Shown here one piece after another: positions 43,793 through 52,728 of a DNA stretch of 64,000 bases (position 1 is the first letter of the stretch; each line of letters begins with the position of its first letter). The translations under genes and the position numbers were made by a program. This stretch comes from JAVDCA01 sp035293985 (GTDB lineage: Bacteria > Pseudomonadota > Alphaproteobacteria > Rhizobiales > Xanthobacteraceae), in the NCBI GenBank assembly GCA_035293985.1, contig DATGLS010000012.1:186001-250000 (forward strand). The letters are read 5' to 3'. The notes under the pieces were generated by a model. It saw only the letters and a program-made list of their open reading frames with translations, did not search any database and was not told the DNA's origin.

Positions 43793-45256
43793 ATGAGCCT
43801 CCCCAACATCATCCTCATCATCACCGACCAGCAGCGCGCCGATACGATCGCGGCGTTGGGTGCCGGTTGGATGCAGACTCCGCATCTCGATCGGCTGGTG
43901 CGGGAAGGGACCGCCTTCACGGAGTGCTTCGTGACCTCGCCGGTGTGCGTCGCCTCGCGCGCGAGCCTCTTCACCGGCAAGTATCCGCACGGCACCCAGG
44001 TGTTCACCAATTTCCAGCCGTGGGAGCCGACCTGGGTCAAGTCGCTCGCCACGCAAGGCTATCACTGCGTCAGCATCGGCAAGATGCACATCAATCCTTA
44101 CGACGCCGCCGGCGGCTTCCATCAGCGCTTCGTCGTCGAGAACAAGGACCGCCCGCTCTTTCTCGAGGAGCGCGACCGCGCCATCTATGACGAATGGGAC
44201 AAGGCGCTGCACGTGCGCGGGCTGACCAAGCCGTCGCGCTTCAACCGCTACGCCGCCGATCCGGAGGGCTACAAGCAGGCGCTGGGCGCCTTCGCCTGGC
44301 ACCTCGACGCCGACATGCATCCGGACAACTTCGTCGGCAACACGGCGTACTGGTGGATCAACGAGCGCAAAAGTCCCGATCCGCTCTTTCTGCAAATCGG
44401 CTTTCCCGGCCCGCACCCACCCTACGATCCGCTGCCCGAATGGCTCGAGCGCTATGCCGACGTCGACATTCCGACGCCCGACGTCACCGACGCCGAGCTG
44501 CAGCGTCAGCCGCGCGCCCAGCGCATGCTGCGCGACAGCATGACGACGTCGAACTTCGACTCGGTCAACTGGCGCACCGACGCCACGCGCGCCGACCTGC
44601 TGCGCCTGCGCCGCCATTACGCCGCCAACGTCTCGATGATCGACGAGCAGGTCGGCCGCATCATGGCGGCGCTCGACGCGCGCGGCTATCTCGACGACGC
44701 CATCGTGATCTTCACGTCCGACCACGCCGATGCGCTCGGCGACCACGGGCACATCCAGAAGTGGACGATGTACGATTCGGTGCTGCGGGTGCCGCTCGTC
44801 TTGTGGTCGAAGAGCCGGGTGCCGGCCGGCCGGCTCTGCCGCGATCTCGTTCAGCTCATCGACATCGCGCCGACGATTCTCGCTGCCGCCGAGCTGCCGA
44901 CCCCGGTCGATTTCGAAGCGCGATCGCTGTGGGGGGCGATCAAGGGCGAGGCGGGCTACCAGCCGCGCGACACCGTCTACGCAGAGGTCGCCCGCGATCA
45001 CATCCAGACCGGCGCGAAGTTCGTCATCATGCGCCGCTGCCACGATTGGAAGCTCGTCGTCTACCTCGATGACGACAATGGCGAGCTCTATGACCTGCGC
45101 AATGACGCCGAGGAGCGCGACAACCTGTGGAACGATCCGGGTGTCCGCGATCGCCGCGACCAGATGGTGGCCGAGACTCTGCGCTGGGCGCTCAATGGCT
45201 TCCTCGATTCCAACCGTCGCCCCGGCCGGACACCACAGAAGGCCATGCCGGTGTAA
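43793..45256 (+). CDS. Sulfatase / phosphonate monoester hydrolase-family protein
   Basis: Alkaline-phosphatase-superfamily hydrolase, 487 aa. N-terminal IILIITDQQRADTIAALG gives the metal Asp (12). The nucleophile motif is PVCVASRASLFTGKYPHG with Cys about 52, a C-x-A-S-R variant of the sulfatase C-x-P-S-R sequence whose Cys is converted to formylglycine. VIFTSDHADALGDHGHIQKWTMYDSVLRVPL (about 305-335) supplies the remaining metal ligands and Lys. No signal peptide is seen, so it is cytoplasmic, like bacterial choline-sulfatase and phosphonate monoester hydrolases. Substrate presumably enters via the co-encoded Bug system. Confidence 0.9.
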   Translation: MSLPNIILIITDQQRADTIAALGAGWMQTPHLDRLVREGTAFTECFVTSPVCVASRASLFTGKYPHGTQVFTNFQPWEPTWVKSLATQGYHCVSIGKMHINPYDAAGGFHQRFVVENKDRPLFLEERDRAIYDEWDKALHVRGLTKPSRFNRYAADPEGYKQALGAFAWHLDADMHPDNFVGNTAYWWINERKSPDPLFLQIGFPGPHPPYDPLPEWLERYADVDIPTPDVTDAELQRQPRAQRMLRDSMTTSNFDSVNWRTDATRADLLRLRRHYAANVSMIDEQVGRIMAALDARGYLDDAIVIFTSDHADALGDHGHIQKWTMYDSVLRVPLVLWSKSRVPAGRLCRDLVQLIDIAPTILAAAELPTPVDFEARSLWGAIKGEAGYQPRDTVYAEVARDHIQTGAKFVIMRRCHDWKLVVYLDDDNGELYDLRNDAEERDNLWNDPGVRDRRDQMVAETLRWALNGFLDSNRRPGRTPQKAMPV

Positions 45257-45313
45257 TCAGCAGCAGATGCGGGCCGGACGAACATTCACCACGGGCTGTG
45301 CAAATCAACCCAT

Positions 45314-46309
45314 CTATCGCCGCAACCTCGTCTTCGGCGAAGATGGCCCAAGCCCCGCATCAAGTCTCATGTCATGCGCCACCATCTCCATTAGCTTTTC
45401 GTCGCTCGAATGCGCGCCTCGGGTGAACCGGCGACTGCCAACGTCGCGAGCTTGATGGAAATGCTTGCGATCAGAACGCGTAGACGCCGCTATCGACGCC
45501 GCGACGAGTTCGTGCGGCTTGCTGGCTTCTGCGTTTGCTGGCCGGTCGGCCGCCACGACCACGCAGGAGGCCGGCGGGTTATCGACGAACCAATTGCCGG
45601 CCTTGAACATCCCATCGAGATCGATCGGGCCCTCCGCGGTGATCGTGTCGCGTAGCGGGTTATCGCGGCAGACGGCTTTGGCCGGCGTTGCCTGGCAATG
45701 ATTCCATTCCCTGATGCTGTCGATGCCGTAGGGGCAAAAGATGCCATGCCGTCCCGCGATTTCGTACCAGAGCTTTGCCTCCTTCGAGTGAGGCTCGCCT
45801 ATTCCACGCATGTCGACGGCAAGCCCATACGCGTGCAGCGAGGCGAATCTGTCCAGGAAACGACCGATGCCGAAGGCGGGGGGGCGGTACGCGGAAAAGA
45901 TGCCGGCCGTTGGCAGTCCGGATACTCTTGCCTCGCGGATTGCGCTTGCGAGTCGCGCGGCGAACCAGGGATTCAGGCGTGCGATAGCGGTTTGCGGCCC
46001 TTGGCGTGTCATGGTCGCGCTGGTCCAGGCCGTCTCCTGCAGGTACGACCGATCGTCCGCCTCAATCTGCAACTCACTCAACATGGCGAGAAGGCCTTGC
46101 GGCTTCTCGACGCCGGGCGTCGGGATGTCGCCCCGGCGTGCCTCATCGTCCTTGATGAGCGCAGACCTCGCCGAGAAGTCACCGGCAGTGCAGACCCTGT
46201 CGCTGATGTGATCGTTGTCCACCTCGCCCTTGCGGGGCGCGTCTTGGGCAAGCACGCGGAGGGGCAGTCCGAAAATCAGGACAATCAGCAAGATGAAAGG
46301 CTGCCTCAT
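45314..46309 (-). CDS. M15-type D-Ala-D-Ala carboxypeptidase-like extracytoplasmic protein
   Basis: Exported protein of 331 aa with signal peptide MRQPFILLIVLIFGLPLRVLAQ. The M15/VanY-like zinc peptidase core is visible: GIFSAYRPPAFG (about 137-147), SLHAYGLAVD with His159 and Asp166, and EWNH with Glu201 and His204. This family trims peptidoglycan stem peptides in the periplasm. The C-terminal 80 residues (after WFVDNPPASC) are low in motifs. It is divergent from the DOMON-like/NamZ operon of amino-sugar salvage, so it may help release muropeptides. Carboxypeptidase versus endopeptidase activity cannot be decided. Confidence 0.78.
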   Translation of the reverse strand: MRQPFILLIVLIFGLPLRVLAQDAPRKGEVDNDHISDRVCTAGDFSARSALIKDDEARRGDIPTPGVEKPQGLLAMLSELQIEADDRSYLQETAWTSATMTRQGPQTAIARLNPWFAARLASAIREARVSGLPTAGIFSAYRPPAFGIGRFLDRFASLHAYGLAVDMRGIGEPHSKEAKLWYEIAGRHGIFCPYGIDSIREWNHCQATPAKAVCRDNPLRDTITAEGPIDLDGMFKAGNWFVDNPPASCVVVAADRPANAEASKPHELVAASIAASTRSDRKHFHQARDVGSRRFTRGAHSSDEKLMEMVAHDMRLDAGLGPSSPKTRLRR

Positions 46310-46535
46310 TTCGAGCGTCCGCTCGCTGCCTTAACGGTTGCTGGACGGCGGACGTCGCTGGCGCATGGCGAAAATCCCTCGCGATCGCGGTCGATTGGCG
46401 CGCGTGTTGCCGACACAACCGGGGGCCGCGGGTTTCGTTCCTTCTGGAACGACCCATCGCGGCAGTGACTTGGCAGCCGAGCCGAGGTCTTCAGGCGCTG
46501 GCCGCGATTGCTCCGGCCGTAATGCGGCCGATACA

Positions 46536-47099
46536 ATGGCCGTGATGCTCCATCTGTTGAGACGCCATCCGGACTCGCAGTGCGTCGCGGCGACGCGCAT
46601 CGAAGTGGACGTTGCGCGACCGCTCCGCGGCAGTCTGGTGGTGTCCTACGTCGTCCACGGCGAGATCAGCCGGTTGCGCTTGCCCGCCGTCACCGCCTCG
46701 AAACGCAGCGACGAGCTATGGCGGCACACCTGCTTCGAGGCGTTCTTCGGCACGGCTGCGCCGGCGGCCTATTATGAGCTTAATTTCGCGCCCTCGACCC
46801 AATGGGCAGCGTATCAATTCAGCAGCTACCGCGCCGGGATGCGTGTCGCGACGCACGTCCGCCCGCCCATCATCAAGGTGCAATCGACGTCCGGGTGCTA
46901 CGCATTGCAAGCCTCGCTGGATTTGGACACCTTCTCCGACCTGCCGCGTGACGTCGGATGGCGGCTCGGCCTCGCGGCAATCACCGAAGACAGCGACGGC
47001 CGCAAGTCGTATTGGGCCTTGGCGCATCCGCCCGGCAAGGCGGATTTCCATCATTCCGATTGCCTTGCGCACGAACTTGCCGGACATCAGGACGCATGA
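46536..47099 (+). CDS. DOMON-like domain protein
   Basis: Protein of 187 aa, from MAVMLHLLRRHPD; the second in-frame Met (46545) is an alternative start. It consists essentially of one DOMON-like beta-sandwich: VDVARPLRGSLVVSYVVHGEISRLRLP, LWRHTCFEAFFGTAAPAAYYELNFAPSTQWAAYQFSSYR and GRKSYWALAHPPGKADFHHSDCLA. DOMON domains bind haem or sugars. There is no signal peptide. Its stop overlaps the NamZ-like start (ATGA), so the two are coupled, suggesting a sugar-binding accessory role in cell-wall salvage; this is inference. Confidence 0.8.
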   Translation: MAVMLHLLRRHPDSQCVAATRIEVDVARPLRGSLVVSYVVHGEISRLRLPAVTASKRSDELWRHTCFEAFFGTAAPAAYYELNFAPSTQWAAYQFSSYRAGMRVATHVRPPIIKVQSTSGCYALQASLDLDTFSDLPRDVGWRLGLAAITEDSDGRKSYWALAHPPGKADFHHSDCLAHELAGHQDA

Positions 47100-48298
47100 G
47101 ATTCGGCATCGATCGGCTCATCGCTGAACCCGCTTTGCGCGCCCCGCTCGCGGGCCGGCGCCTTGCGCTTCTCGCACATCCTGCTTCGGTGACTGCCGAC
47201 CTGACGCACTCGCTCGACGCACTGGCTGCGTGCGGCGACCTCAGGCTCGCCGCCGCATTCGGACCGCAGCATGGCCTGCGCGGGGACAAGCAGGACAACA
47301 TGGTCGAATCGCCCGACTTCATCGATCCGGTGCATGGCATCCCGGTCTTCAGCCTGTATGGAGAAGTGCGCAGGCCGACCGATGCGATGATGGACGCGTT
47401 CGACATCATTCTGGTGGACCTGCAGGATCTCGGCTGCCGCATATATACGTTTGCAACGACATTGCGCTTCGTGCTGGAAGCGGCGGCGAAGCACGGGAAG
47501 GGCGTTTGGGTCCTTGATCGGCCCAACCCTGTGGGCCGGCCGGTGGAAGGCCTGACGCTGCGCGCCGGTTGGCAGAGCTTCGTCGGCGCCGGGCCGATGC
47601 CGATGCGGCATGGGCTCACGCTTGGCGAGCTGGGATCCTGGTTCGTCGCCACGCTCGGGCTCGACGTCGACTATCGCGTCGTCGAGATGGCGGGATGGCA
47701 GCCCGATGCCGCGCCGGGCTTCGGCTGGCCGCTCAGCGAGCGCACCTGGGTCAATCCCAGTCCCAATGCGCCGAATCTCTTCATGGCGCGCGCCTATGCG
47801 GGCACCGTGATGCTCGAGGGGACGACGCTTTCCGAAGGACGCGGCACCACGCGGCCGCTCGAGCTGTTCGGCGCTCCCGACGTCGATGCGCGCGCGATCA
47901 TGCGGGAGATGGCGTCCCTCGCGCCGGATTGGTTGCGGGGTTGCCGGCTGCGCGAGTGCTGGTTCGAGCCCACCTTTCACAAGCACGTGGGCAGGCTATG
48001 TCACGGCGTGCAGATCCACACCGAAGATCGCAGCTACGATCATCAGACATTCAAGCCCTGGCGCGTCCAGGCGCTGGCCTTCAAGGCGATCCGCCGCCTT
48101 TATCCGGATTACCCGCTCTGGCGCGATTTCGCCTATGAATACGAGCATGGCAAGCTCGCCATCGATGTCATCAACGGCGGTCCGTTGCTGCGCGAATGGG
48201 TCGATGACGGAACGGCGACGCCGACGGATCTGGACGCGCTGGTCATACCGGACGAGCAGGCCTGGCTGGTCGGGCGCGCACGGTACATGCGCTACTGA
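47096..48298 (+). CDS. namZ: NamZ/DUF1343-family exo-beta-N-acetylmuramidase-like protein
   Basis: Member of the DUF1343/NamZ family (GH171), 400 aa from MRFGIDRLIAEP. NamZ of Bacillus subtilis removes MurNAc from the non-reducing end of peptidoglycan fragments. Conserved here are FGPQHGLRGDKQDNM (about 55-69), FSLYGEVRRPTDAMMDAFDIILVDLQDLGCRIYTFATTL (about 84-122), LDRPNPVGRP and EGTTLSEGRGTTRPLELFGAP (about 242-262). Characterised members, as I recall, have PEHG where this has PQHG (Gln58). It lacks a signal peptide, so it should act in the cytoplasm on imported fragments. Its 3' end overlaps the convergent nagA gene by 7 bases. Confidence 0.85.
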   Translation: MRFGIDRLIAEPALRAPLAGRRLALLAHPASVTADLTHSLDALAACGDLRLAAAFGPQHGLRGDKQDNMVESPDFIDPVHGIPVFSLYGEVRRPTDAMMDAFDIILVDLQDLGCRIYTFATTLRFVLEAAAKHGKGVWVLDRPNPVGRPVEGLTLRAGWQSFVGAGPMPMRHGLTLGELGSWFVATLGLDVDYRVVEMAGWQPDAAPGFGWPLSERTWVNPSPNAPNLFMARAYAGTVMLEGTTLSEGRGTTRPLELFGAPDVDARAIMREMASLAPDWLRGCRLRECWFEPTFHKHVGRLCHGVQIHTEDRSYDHQTFKPWRVQALAFKAIRRLYPDYPLWRDFAYEYEHGKLAIDVINGGPLLREWVDDGTATPTDLDALVIPDEQAWLVGRARYMRY

Positions 48299-49488
48299 AA
48301 AACCGAATTCGTGCAAGGCGCGTTGCTTTCTCCCCCGAGCCAGGTTGCGACCACGCGCAGGTCATCGCTCAAAGCAACCAGATCGGCCCGCGCACCGGAA
48401 AAAAGCGCGCCGCGCTCGTGCTCCAGTCCGAGAAATCGCGCCGGCGTCAGCGAGGCGGCGCGCAGCGCATCCTCCACGGATAGTTGCGCGAGCTCGACCG
48501 CGTTGCGCACGGCAGTGGCCATATCGAGGTGAGCGCCGGCCAAAGTCCCGCTCGCCGTCGTCAGACGTCCGTCGGCCAGCGTGATGGTGCGGCCCATCAA
48601 CTCGAAACGGGCGAGGGACGTGCCCACTGTCGGCATCGCGTCGCTGACCAAAGCAATACGGTCGCTGCCCTTGGCCGCAAAGGCGGCACGCACCGAAACA
48701 GGATCGACATGGATGCCGTCGACGATGAGACCGGCCGTAAGCCGGTGGTCCGCGAGGGCCATGCCGACGATCCCGGGCTCGCGTGCGCTCAGCGGCGGCA
48801 TGGCATTGAACAGGTGGGTCACGCCGGTCGCGCCGTCCGCGACGGCCTGAATCACGCTCGCCGCGGGCGCCTCGCTGTGCCCGATCGATACCCGCACGCC
48901 GGAGGACGCAAGCGTCCGGACGAAGCCGGGCGGAACGCATTCGGGCGCCAGCGTGACGAGGGATGTGCCGATGCCGCCAAGCTCGCAAAGTCGCTCGAGG
49001 TCACCCGCATCGGGCCGCGTGATCCGATCGATCCGGTGGACACCCGGACGATCCCGACTGATGAACGGGCCTTCGAGATGCAGGCCGAGGGTTCCTTCCC
49101 GCCCGGCGATTGCGCGGGCCGCCGTGATCGCTGCGCGCATTTGTTCGCGCGTATCTGTGATCAGCGTCGGCAGGCAGGCCGTGGTTCCATACCGACGGTG
49201 CGCCCGCGCGATGGCCCGCATCCCATCGACCGTCGGCTGATCGTTGAGCAAAACGCCGCCGCCGCCGTTGACCTGCAGGTCGATGAAGCCCGGCGCGAGA
49301 AACGAGTCATCCGACAGGCGTATCTGCGGCCAGCTCGATGGAACTTCGGCTGCGCGGGCGACGCCGACGACGAGCTCCCCCCGGATCAGCACCGCGGCAT
49401 CGCCATGCCAGCGATGCCCGTCGAACACGCGCCGCGCCAGCACCGCATGCGCGTGGGAACCAGACGGATTGTTTCGACCCGACGTCAT
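48292..49488 (-). CDS. nagA: N-acetylglucosamine-6-phosphate deacetylase
   Basis: Amidohydrolase-family deacetylase, 398 aa, converting GlcNAc-6-phosphate to GlcN-6-phosphate in the cytoplasm. Motifs are FLAPGFIDLQVNGGGGVLLND (about 68-88), GLHLEGPFISRDRPG with the metal Glu (about 142), SIGHSEAPA (His about 205), THLFNAMPPLSAREPGIVG (about 226-244) and the catalytic Asp in ALVSDAMPTVG (about 287). Start MTSGRNNPSG is chosen; the 16-bp palindrome at 49506-49521 lies just upstream. It is divergent from murA and supplies the step after MurQ in MurNAc breakdown. Confidence 0.93.
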   Translation of the reverse strand: MTSGRNNPSGSHAHAVLARRVFDGHRWHGDAAVLIRGELVVGVARAAEVPSSWPQIRLSDDSFLAPGFIDLQVNGGGGVLLNDQPTVDGMRAIARAHRRYGTTACLPTLITDTREQMRAAITAARAIAGREGTLGLHLEGPFISRDRPGVHRIDRITRPDAGDLERLCELGGIGTSLVTLAPECVPPGFVRTLASSGVRVSIGHSEAPAASVIQAVADGATGVTHLFNAMPPLSAREPGIVGMALADHRLTAGLIVDGIHVDPVSVRAAFAAKGSDRIALVSDAMPTVGTSLARFELMGRTITLADGRLTTASGTLAGAHLDMATAVRNAVELAQLSVEDALRAASLTPARFLGLEHERGALFSGARADLVALSDDLRVVATWLGGESNAPCTNSVFQ

Positions 49489-49505
49489 CCATATGTCCAG
49501 CAGGC

Positions 49506-49521
49506 TGGCGTGATCACGCCA
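49506..49521. promoter_or_regulatory. 16-bp perfect palindrome in the nagA/murA spacer
   Basis: TGGCGTGATCACGCCA is a perfect dyad lying 18 bases upstream of nagA and 95 bases upstream of murA in the divergent 127-bp spacer. Its placement suggests an operator controlling the amino-sugar salvage genes in both directions. No regulator gene is present in the locus itself. Confidence 0.5.
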
Positions 49522-49615
49522 ATCTAGGCGCATGTTCCGGCGAAGTGGACCCCGGGTATGCGCCAGATATCTGCAAGAGCCGGCGTGGGGGAGCCTGTCG
49601 GAACCGATAAGAACC

Positions 49616-50878
49616 ATGGACCGGTTGGTCATTCGCGGCGGCAGACCCATTGAAGGCTCGGTTGAGGTTCGCGGGGCGAAGAACGCGGCGCTGCCGCAGA
49701 TCGCAGCCGCGCTGCTCAGCACCGAATCGTTGGAGTTGAGCAACGTCCCCGAGGTCTCGGACGTCACGACGATGCTTGCCCTGATGGGCGAGTTCGGCGT
49801 GGCCGCGACCCATTGTGCTGGCCGGACGCTGGTGCTCGATGCGCGCGCCGCCCGCAACGCCCAGGCCCCTTACGACATGGTGCGGAAAATGCGCGCGGGC
49901 ATTCTCGTGCTCGCGCCGCTGCTGGCGCGGTTCGGCGCAGCCCGCGTGTCGCTGCCGGGCGGCTGCGCGATCGGCGCGCGGCCGATCGACCTTCATCTCA
50001 AGGCGCTGCAGGCCCTCGGGGCCGAAGTCGAGATGGATGCAGGGTACATCAACGCCCGGGTCAGAGGCGGCTCGCTTCGGGGCGGCCGCATCGTGCTCAC
50101 CTCTCCCTCGGTCGGCGCGACCGAGACAGCGCTCATGGCCGCCACGCTGGCGCGCGGCGAGACCGAGATCCTGAACGCGGCGCGCGATCCCGAGGTATGC
50201 GACCTCGCGCTCTGCCTGTCTGCAATGGGGGCGGACATCGAGGGTGTCGGCACGCATCGGATCCTGGTGCAGGGCGTCGAGGCGCTCCGCCACGCGCGTC
50301 ACGATCTGATCACCGACCGCATCGAGGCGGGCACCTACGCGATCGCGGCCGCCATCACCGGGGGCAACCTCGAGATTCTCGGCGCCCATCTCGAGCACCT
50401 CGGCGCGGTCGGCGCGGTCCTGGAAAGCGCGGGGGCACAAATCTGGCCGACCGATCGCGGCCTGATGATCGTCCGCTCCGGGCCATTGCGGGCCATCGAC
50501 CTGACCACCGAGCCCTATCCCGGATTTCCCACCGACCTGCAGGCGCAATTCATGGCGCTGATGGCAATCGCGGCAGGTGCCTCGGTCATCCGCGAGACCG
50601 TGTTCGAGAGCCGGTTCATGCATGTGCCCGAGCTCGGACGGCTCGGTGCCAATATCTCGCTGCAAGGGTCGACCGCGCTGGTGCGCGGCGTCGAGCGGTT
50701 GCACGGCGCGGAAGTGATGGCGACGGATCTGCGCGCCTCGGTGTGTCTCGTCCTCGCCGCGCTGGTCGCGGAGGGCGAGACCACCATCCATCGCATCTAC
50801 CATCTCGACCGCGGCTATGAATCGCTCGATCGCAAGCTCGTGCAATGCGGCGCCGACATACGGCGGGTCTCGCAATGA
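49616..50878 (+). CDS. murA: UDP-N-acetylglucosamine 1-carboxyvinyltransferase
   Basis: MurA, 420 aa, normal family length, catalysing enolpyruvyl transfer from PEP to UDP-GlcNAc, the first committed step of peptidoglycan synthesis. Active-site residues are intact: Lys22-Asn23 in RGAKNAALP, Cys117 in LPGGCAIGARPIDLH, the catalytic Asp in GFPTDLQAQFMAL (about 300) and Arg in HLDRGYE (about 400). Start MDRLVIRGG fits the family N-terminus; longer in-frame starts add unrelated sequence. The gene is coupled to an amino-sugar kinase by an ATGA overlap and heads a catabolic operon, an unusual place for MurA, so it may be a second copy. Confidence 0.93.
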   Translation: MDRLVIRGGRPIEGSVEVRGAKNAALPQIAAALLSTESLELSNVPEVSDVTTMLALMGEFGVAATHCAGRTLVLDARAARNAQAPYDMVRKMRAGILVLAPLLARFGAARVSLPGGCAIGARPIDLHLKALQALGAEVEMDAGYINARVRGGSLRGGRIVLTSPSVGATETALMAATLARGETEILNAARDPEVCDLALCLSAMGADIEGVGTHRILVQGVEALRHARHDLITDRIEAGTYAIAAAITGGNLEILGAHLEHLGAVGAVLESAGAQIWPTDRGLMIVRSGPLRAIDLTTEPYPGFPTDLQAQFMALMAIAAGASVIRETVFESRFMHVPELGRLGANISLQGSTALVRGVERLHGAEVMATDLRASVCLVLAALVAEGETTIHRIYHLDRGYESLDRKLVQCGADIRRVSQ

Positions 50879-51807
50879 CCGCGGCGGCGCCCAAGAACAA
50901 CAAGCCGAGCAACATGCCGAGCAATAAGCGGAGCAACGCGCTTTTCGCCGGTGTGGATGGCGGCGGCACTGGTTGCCGCGCTCGGATCGAGGACGAAGGC
51001 GGCCGCGTGCTCGGGACCGGCATTGCCGGTCCGGCGGCGTTGCGTTTGGGCGTGGAGCGTGCCTTGGCCGAGGTGGAGAAGGCCTGTCGGGCGGCGCTCG
51101 CTGATGCCGGCCTCGAGTCCGACGCGCTCGGCGCGGTGCATGTCGCGGCCGGGCTCGCCGGACTCGGCCGCAAAGGTCTGCTCGAGCAGCTCGCGGTCCG
51201 ACCGCATGCCTACCGATCGCTCGTTTTCAGCCATGACGCGGCGACCGCCTGCCTCGGCGCGCACGGCGCCCGCGAGGGCGCCATCGTGATCGTCGGGACT
51301 GGCAGCATCGGTTTTGCGCTCCTCGGCGGAAAAGAGGTCAGGGTGGGCGGCTACGGCTTTCCGATTTCCGATGAAGGCAGCGGAGCGGATCTCGGGCTGC
51401 ACGCCATCCGCCTGGCGTTGCGGGCCCACGATCGGCGCGCCGTCGGCACCGCCCTGACCCGCGAGGTGATGACGCGCTTCCACAATGATCCCTACGAAGC
51501 CGTCGCCTGGATGGATCGCGCGACGGCCACCGACTACGCGACTTTCGCTCCCCTCGTGATACGGCATGCGGACGCCGGAGATCCGGTCGGGCGGCGCATC
51601 GTCCGCGATGCCGCCGAGCAGATCGACGATCTGGTGCGCCGCCTGGCGGACTGCGGTGCGGCCCGCATCGCGCTCCTCGGGGGCCTGGCATCGCCGATGC
51701 AGCCGTGGCTGGCGCCCGATGTCCAGCGCCGCCTGGTTCCCGTCGAGGGCGACGCCGTCGACGGCGCCTTGCATCTCGCCCGGCGCGCGGCCATGAAAGC
51801 CGCGTGA
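50875..51807 (+). CDS. BadF/BadG-type N-acetylglucosamine/N-acetylmuramate kinase
   Basis: ASKHA-fold sugar kinase of the BadF/BadG/BcrA/BcrD group, 310 aa, start MTAAAPKNNK overlapping the murA stop. The phosphate loop FAGVDGGGTGCRARIEDEGG is at about 22-41, then AAGLAGLGRKG, SHDAATACLGAHG (Asp about 123) and the adenosine-binding IVGTGSIGFALLGG (about 140) and DEGSGADLG. Members include NagK-like kinases and clostridial MurK. Between murA and murQ, phosphorylation of MurNAc and/or GlcNAc at O6 is the best assignment, giving the MurQ substrate MurNAc-6-phosphate. The N-terminus is Asn/Lys-rich and unstructured. Confidence 0.87.
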   Translation: MTAAAPKNNKPSNMPSNKRSNALFAGVDGGGTGCRARIEDEGGRVLGTGIAGPAALRLGVERALAEVEKACRAALADAGLESDALGAVHVAAGLAGLGRKGLLEQLAVRPHAYRSLVFSHDAATACLGAHGAREGAIVIVGTGSIGFALLGGKEVRVGGYGFPISDEGSGADLGLHAIRLALRAHDRRAVGTALTREVMTRFHNDPYEAVAWMDRATATDYATFAPLVIRHADAGDPVGRRIVRDAAEQIDDLVRRLADCGAARIALLGGLASPMQPWLAPDVQRRLVPVEGDAVDGALHLARRAAMKAA

Positions 51808-51833
51808 CGGAAGCGGGGTACTGGAGAGCGGCC

Positions 51834-52727
51834 ATGCGCACCGAACACATCAGCCCTCGCTATGTCGACCTCGATTCGTGGTCCGCCGCCGAGATGATCG
51901 CCGCCATGTACGAGGGCCAGCTCGCCGCGGCTGCGGCGGTCGGCGGCGCGCTCGGCGCCATCGTGGCGGCCGTCGATGACGCGGTCGCGGCCCTGCAGCT
52001 CGGCGGGCGCATCGTCTACGCCGGCGCCGGCACTTCCGGGCGGATCGGCGTGCAAGACGGCTCCGAGCTCCTTCCTACTTTCGCCTGGCCCGCGGATCGG
52101 GTCGTGTTCGCGATGGCCGGAGGATTTGACGCGCTCGTGCGCAGTGCCGAGCGGGCCGAGGACAATGCGGCGGCCGGCGCGCAGGCCATGGCCGACGCGA
52201 AGATCGGCAGCAACGACGTCGTCATCGGCATCGCGGCGAGCGGAACGACGCCCTACACGATCGGCGCGTTGCGCGCCGCGAATGCCGCCCGCGCCGTCAC
52301 CATCGCGGTCGCCAACAACCCGGGTGCGCCGTTGCTCGACGTCGCGCGCCATCGCATCCTGGTCGACAGCGGGGGCGAGGTGATCGCCGGGTCCACCCGC
52401 ATGAAGGCCGGCACGGCGCAAAAGATCGTGCTCAACCTCTTCTCGACGGCCGTGATGGTGAGGATGGGCCGTGTCTATCGCGGGCTGATGGTCGACATGC
52501 GCGCGACCAATGCCAAGCTGCGGCGGCGGGCAGAGGTCATGGTCGCCGAGATCGTCGGCTGTCCAGACAGCGAGGCGGCGCGCTTCGTCGAGCAGGCCGA
52601 TGGCGACGTGAAGACGGCCGTCCTGCTCGGGTTGGGACTGCCTCGTGACGAAGCCGCGCAGTTGCTGCGGCGCCATCGCGGCAACCTGCGCAAGACGATC
52701 GCAGCGTCCGGCGATCGCGGCGGCTGA
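51834..52727 (+). CDS. murQ: N-acetylmuramic acid 6-phosphate etherase
   Basis: MurQ, 297 aa, cleaving the lactyl ether of MurNAc-6-phosphate to GlcNAc-6-phosphate and D-lactate. The SIS-domain signature GRIVYAGAGTSGRIGVQDGSELLPTF (about 60-85) includes the conserved Glu of the DxSE motif, and the second catalytic Glu is in RSAERAEDNAAAGA (about 107). GIAASGTTPYTIGAL and GSTRMKAGTAQK are further family hallmarks. GGAG precedes the ATG. It lies between the kinase and a SIS deaminase/isomerase and with nagA completes the route to GlcN-6-phosphate. In gram-negative cells it usually serves wall recycling. Confidence 0.94.
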   Translation: MRTEHISPRYVDLDSWSAAEMIAAMYEGQLAAAAAVGGALGAIVAAVDDAVAALQLGGRIVYAGAGTSGRIGVQDGSELLPTFAWPADRVVFAMAGGFDALVRSAERAEDNAAAGAQAMADAKIGSNDVVIGIAASGTTPYTIGALRAANAARAVTIAVANNPGAPLLDVARHRILVDSGGEVIAGSTRMKAGTAQKIVLNLFSTAVMVRMGRVYRGLMVDMRATNAKLRRRAEVMVAEIVGCPDSEAARFVEQADGDVKTAVLLGLGLPRDEAAQLLRRHRGNLRKTIAASGDRGG

Positions 52728-52728
52728 A

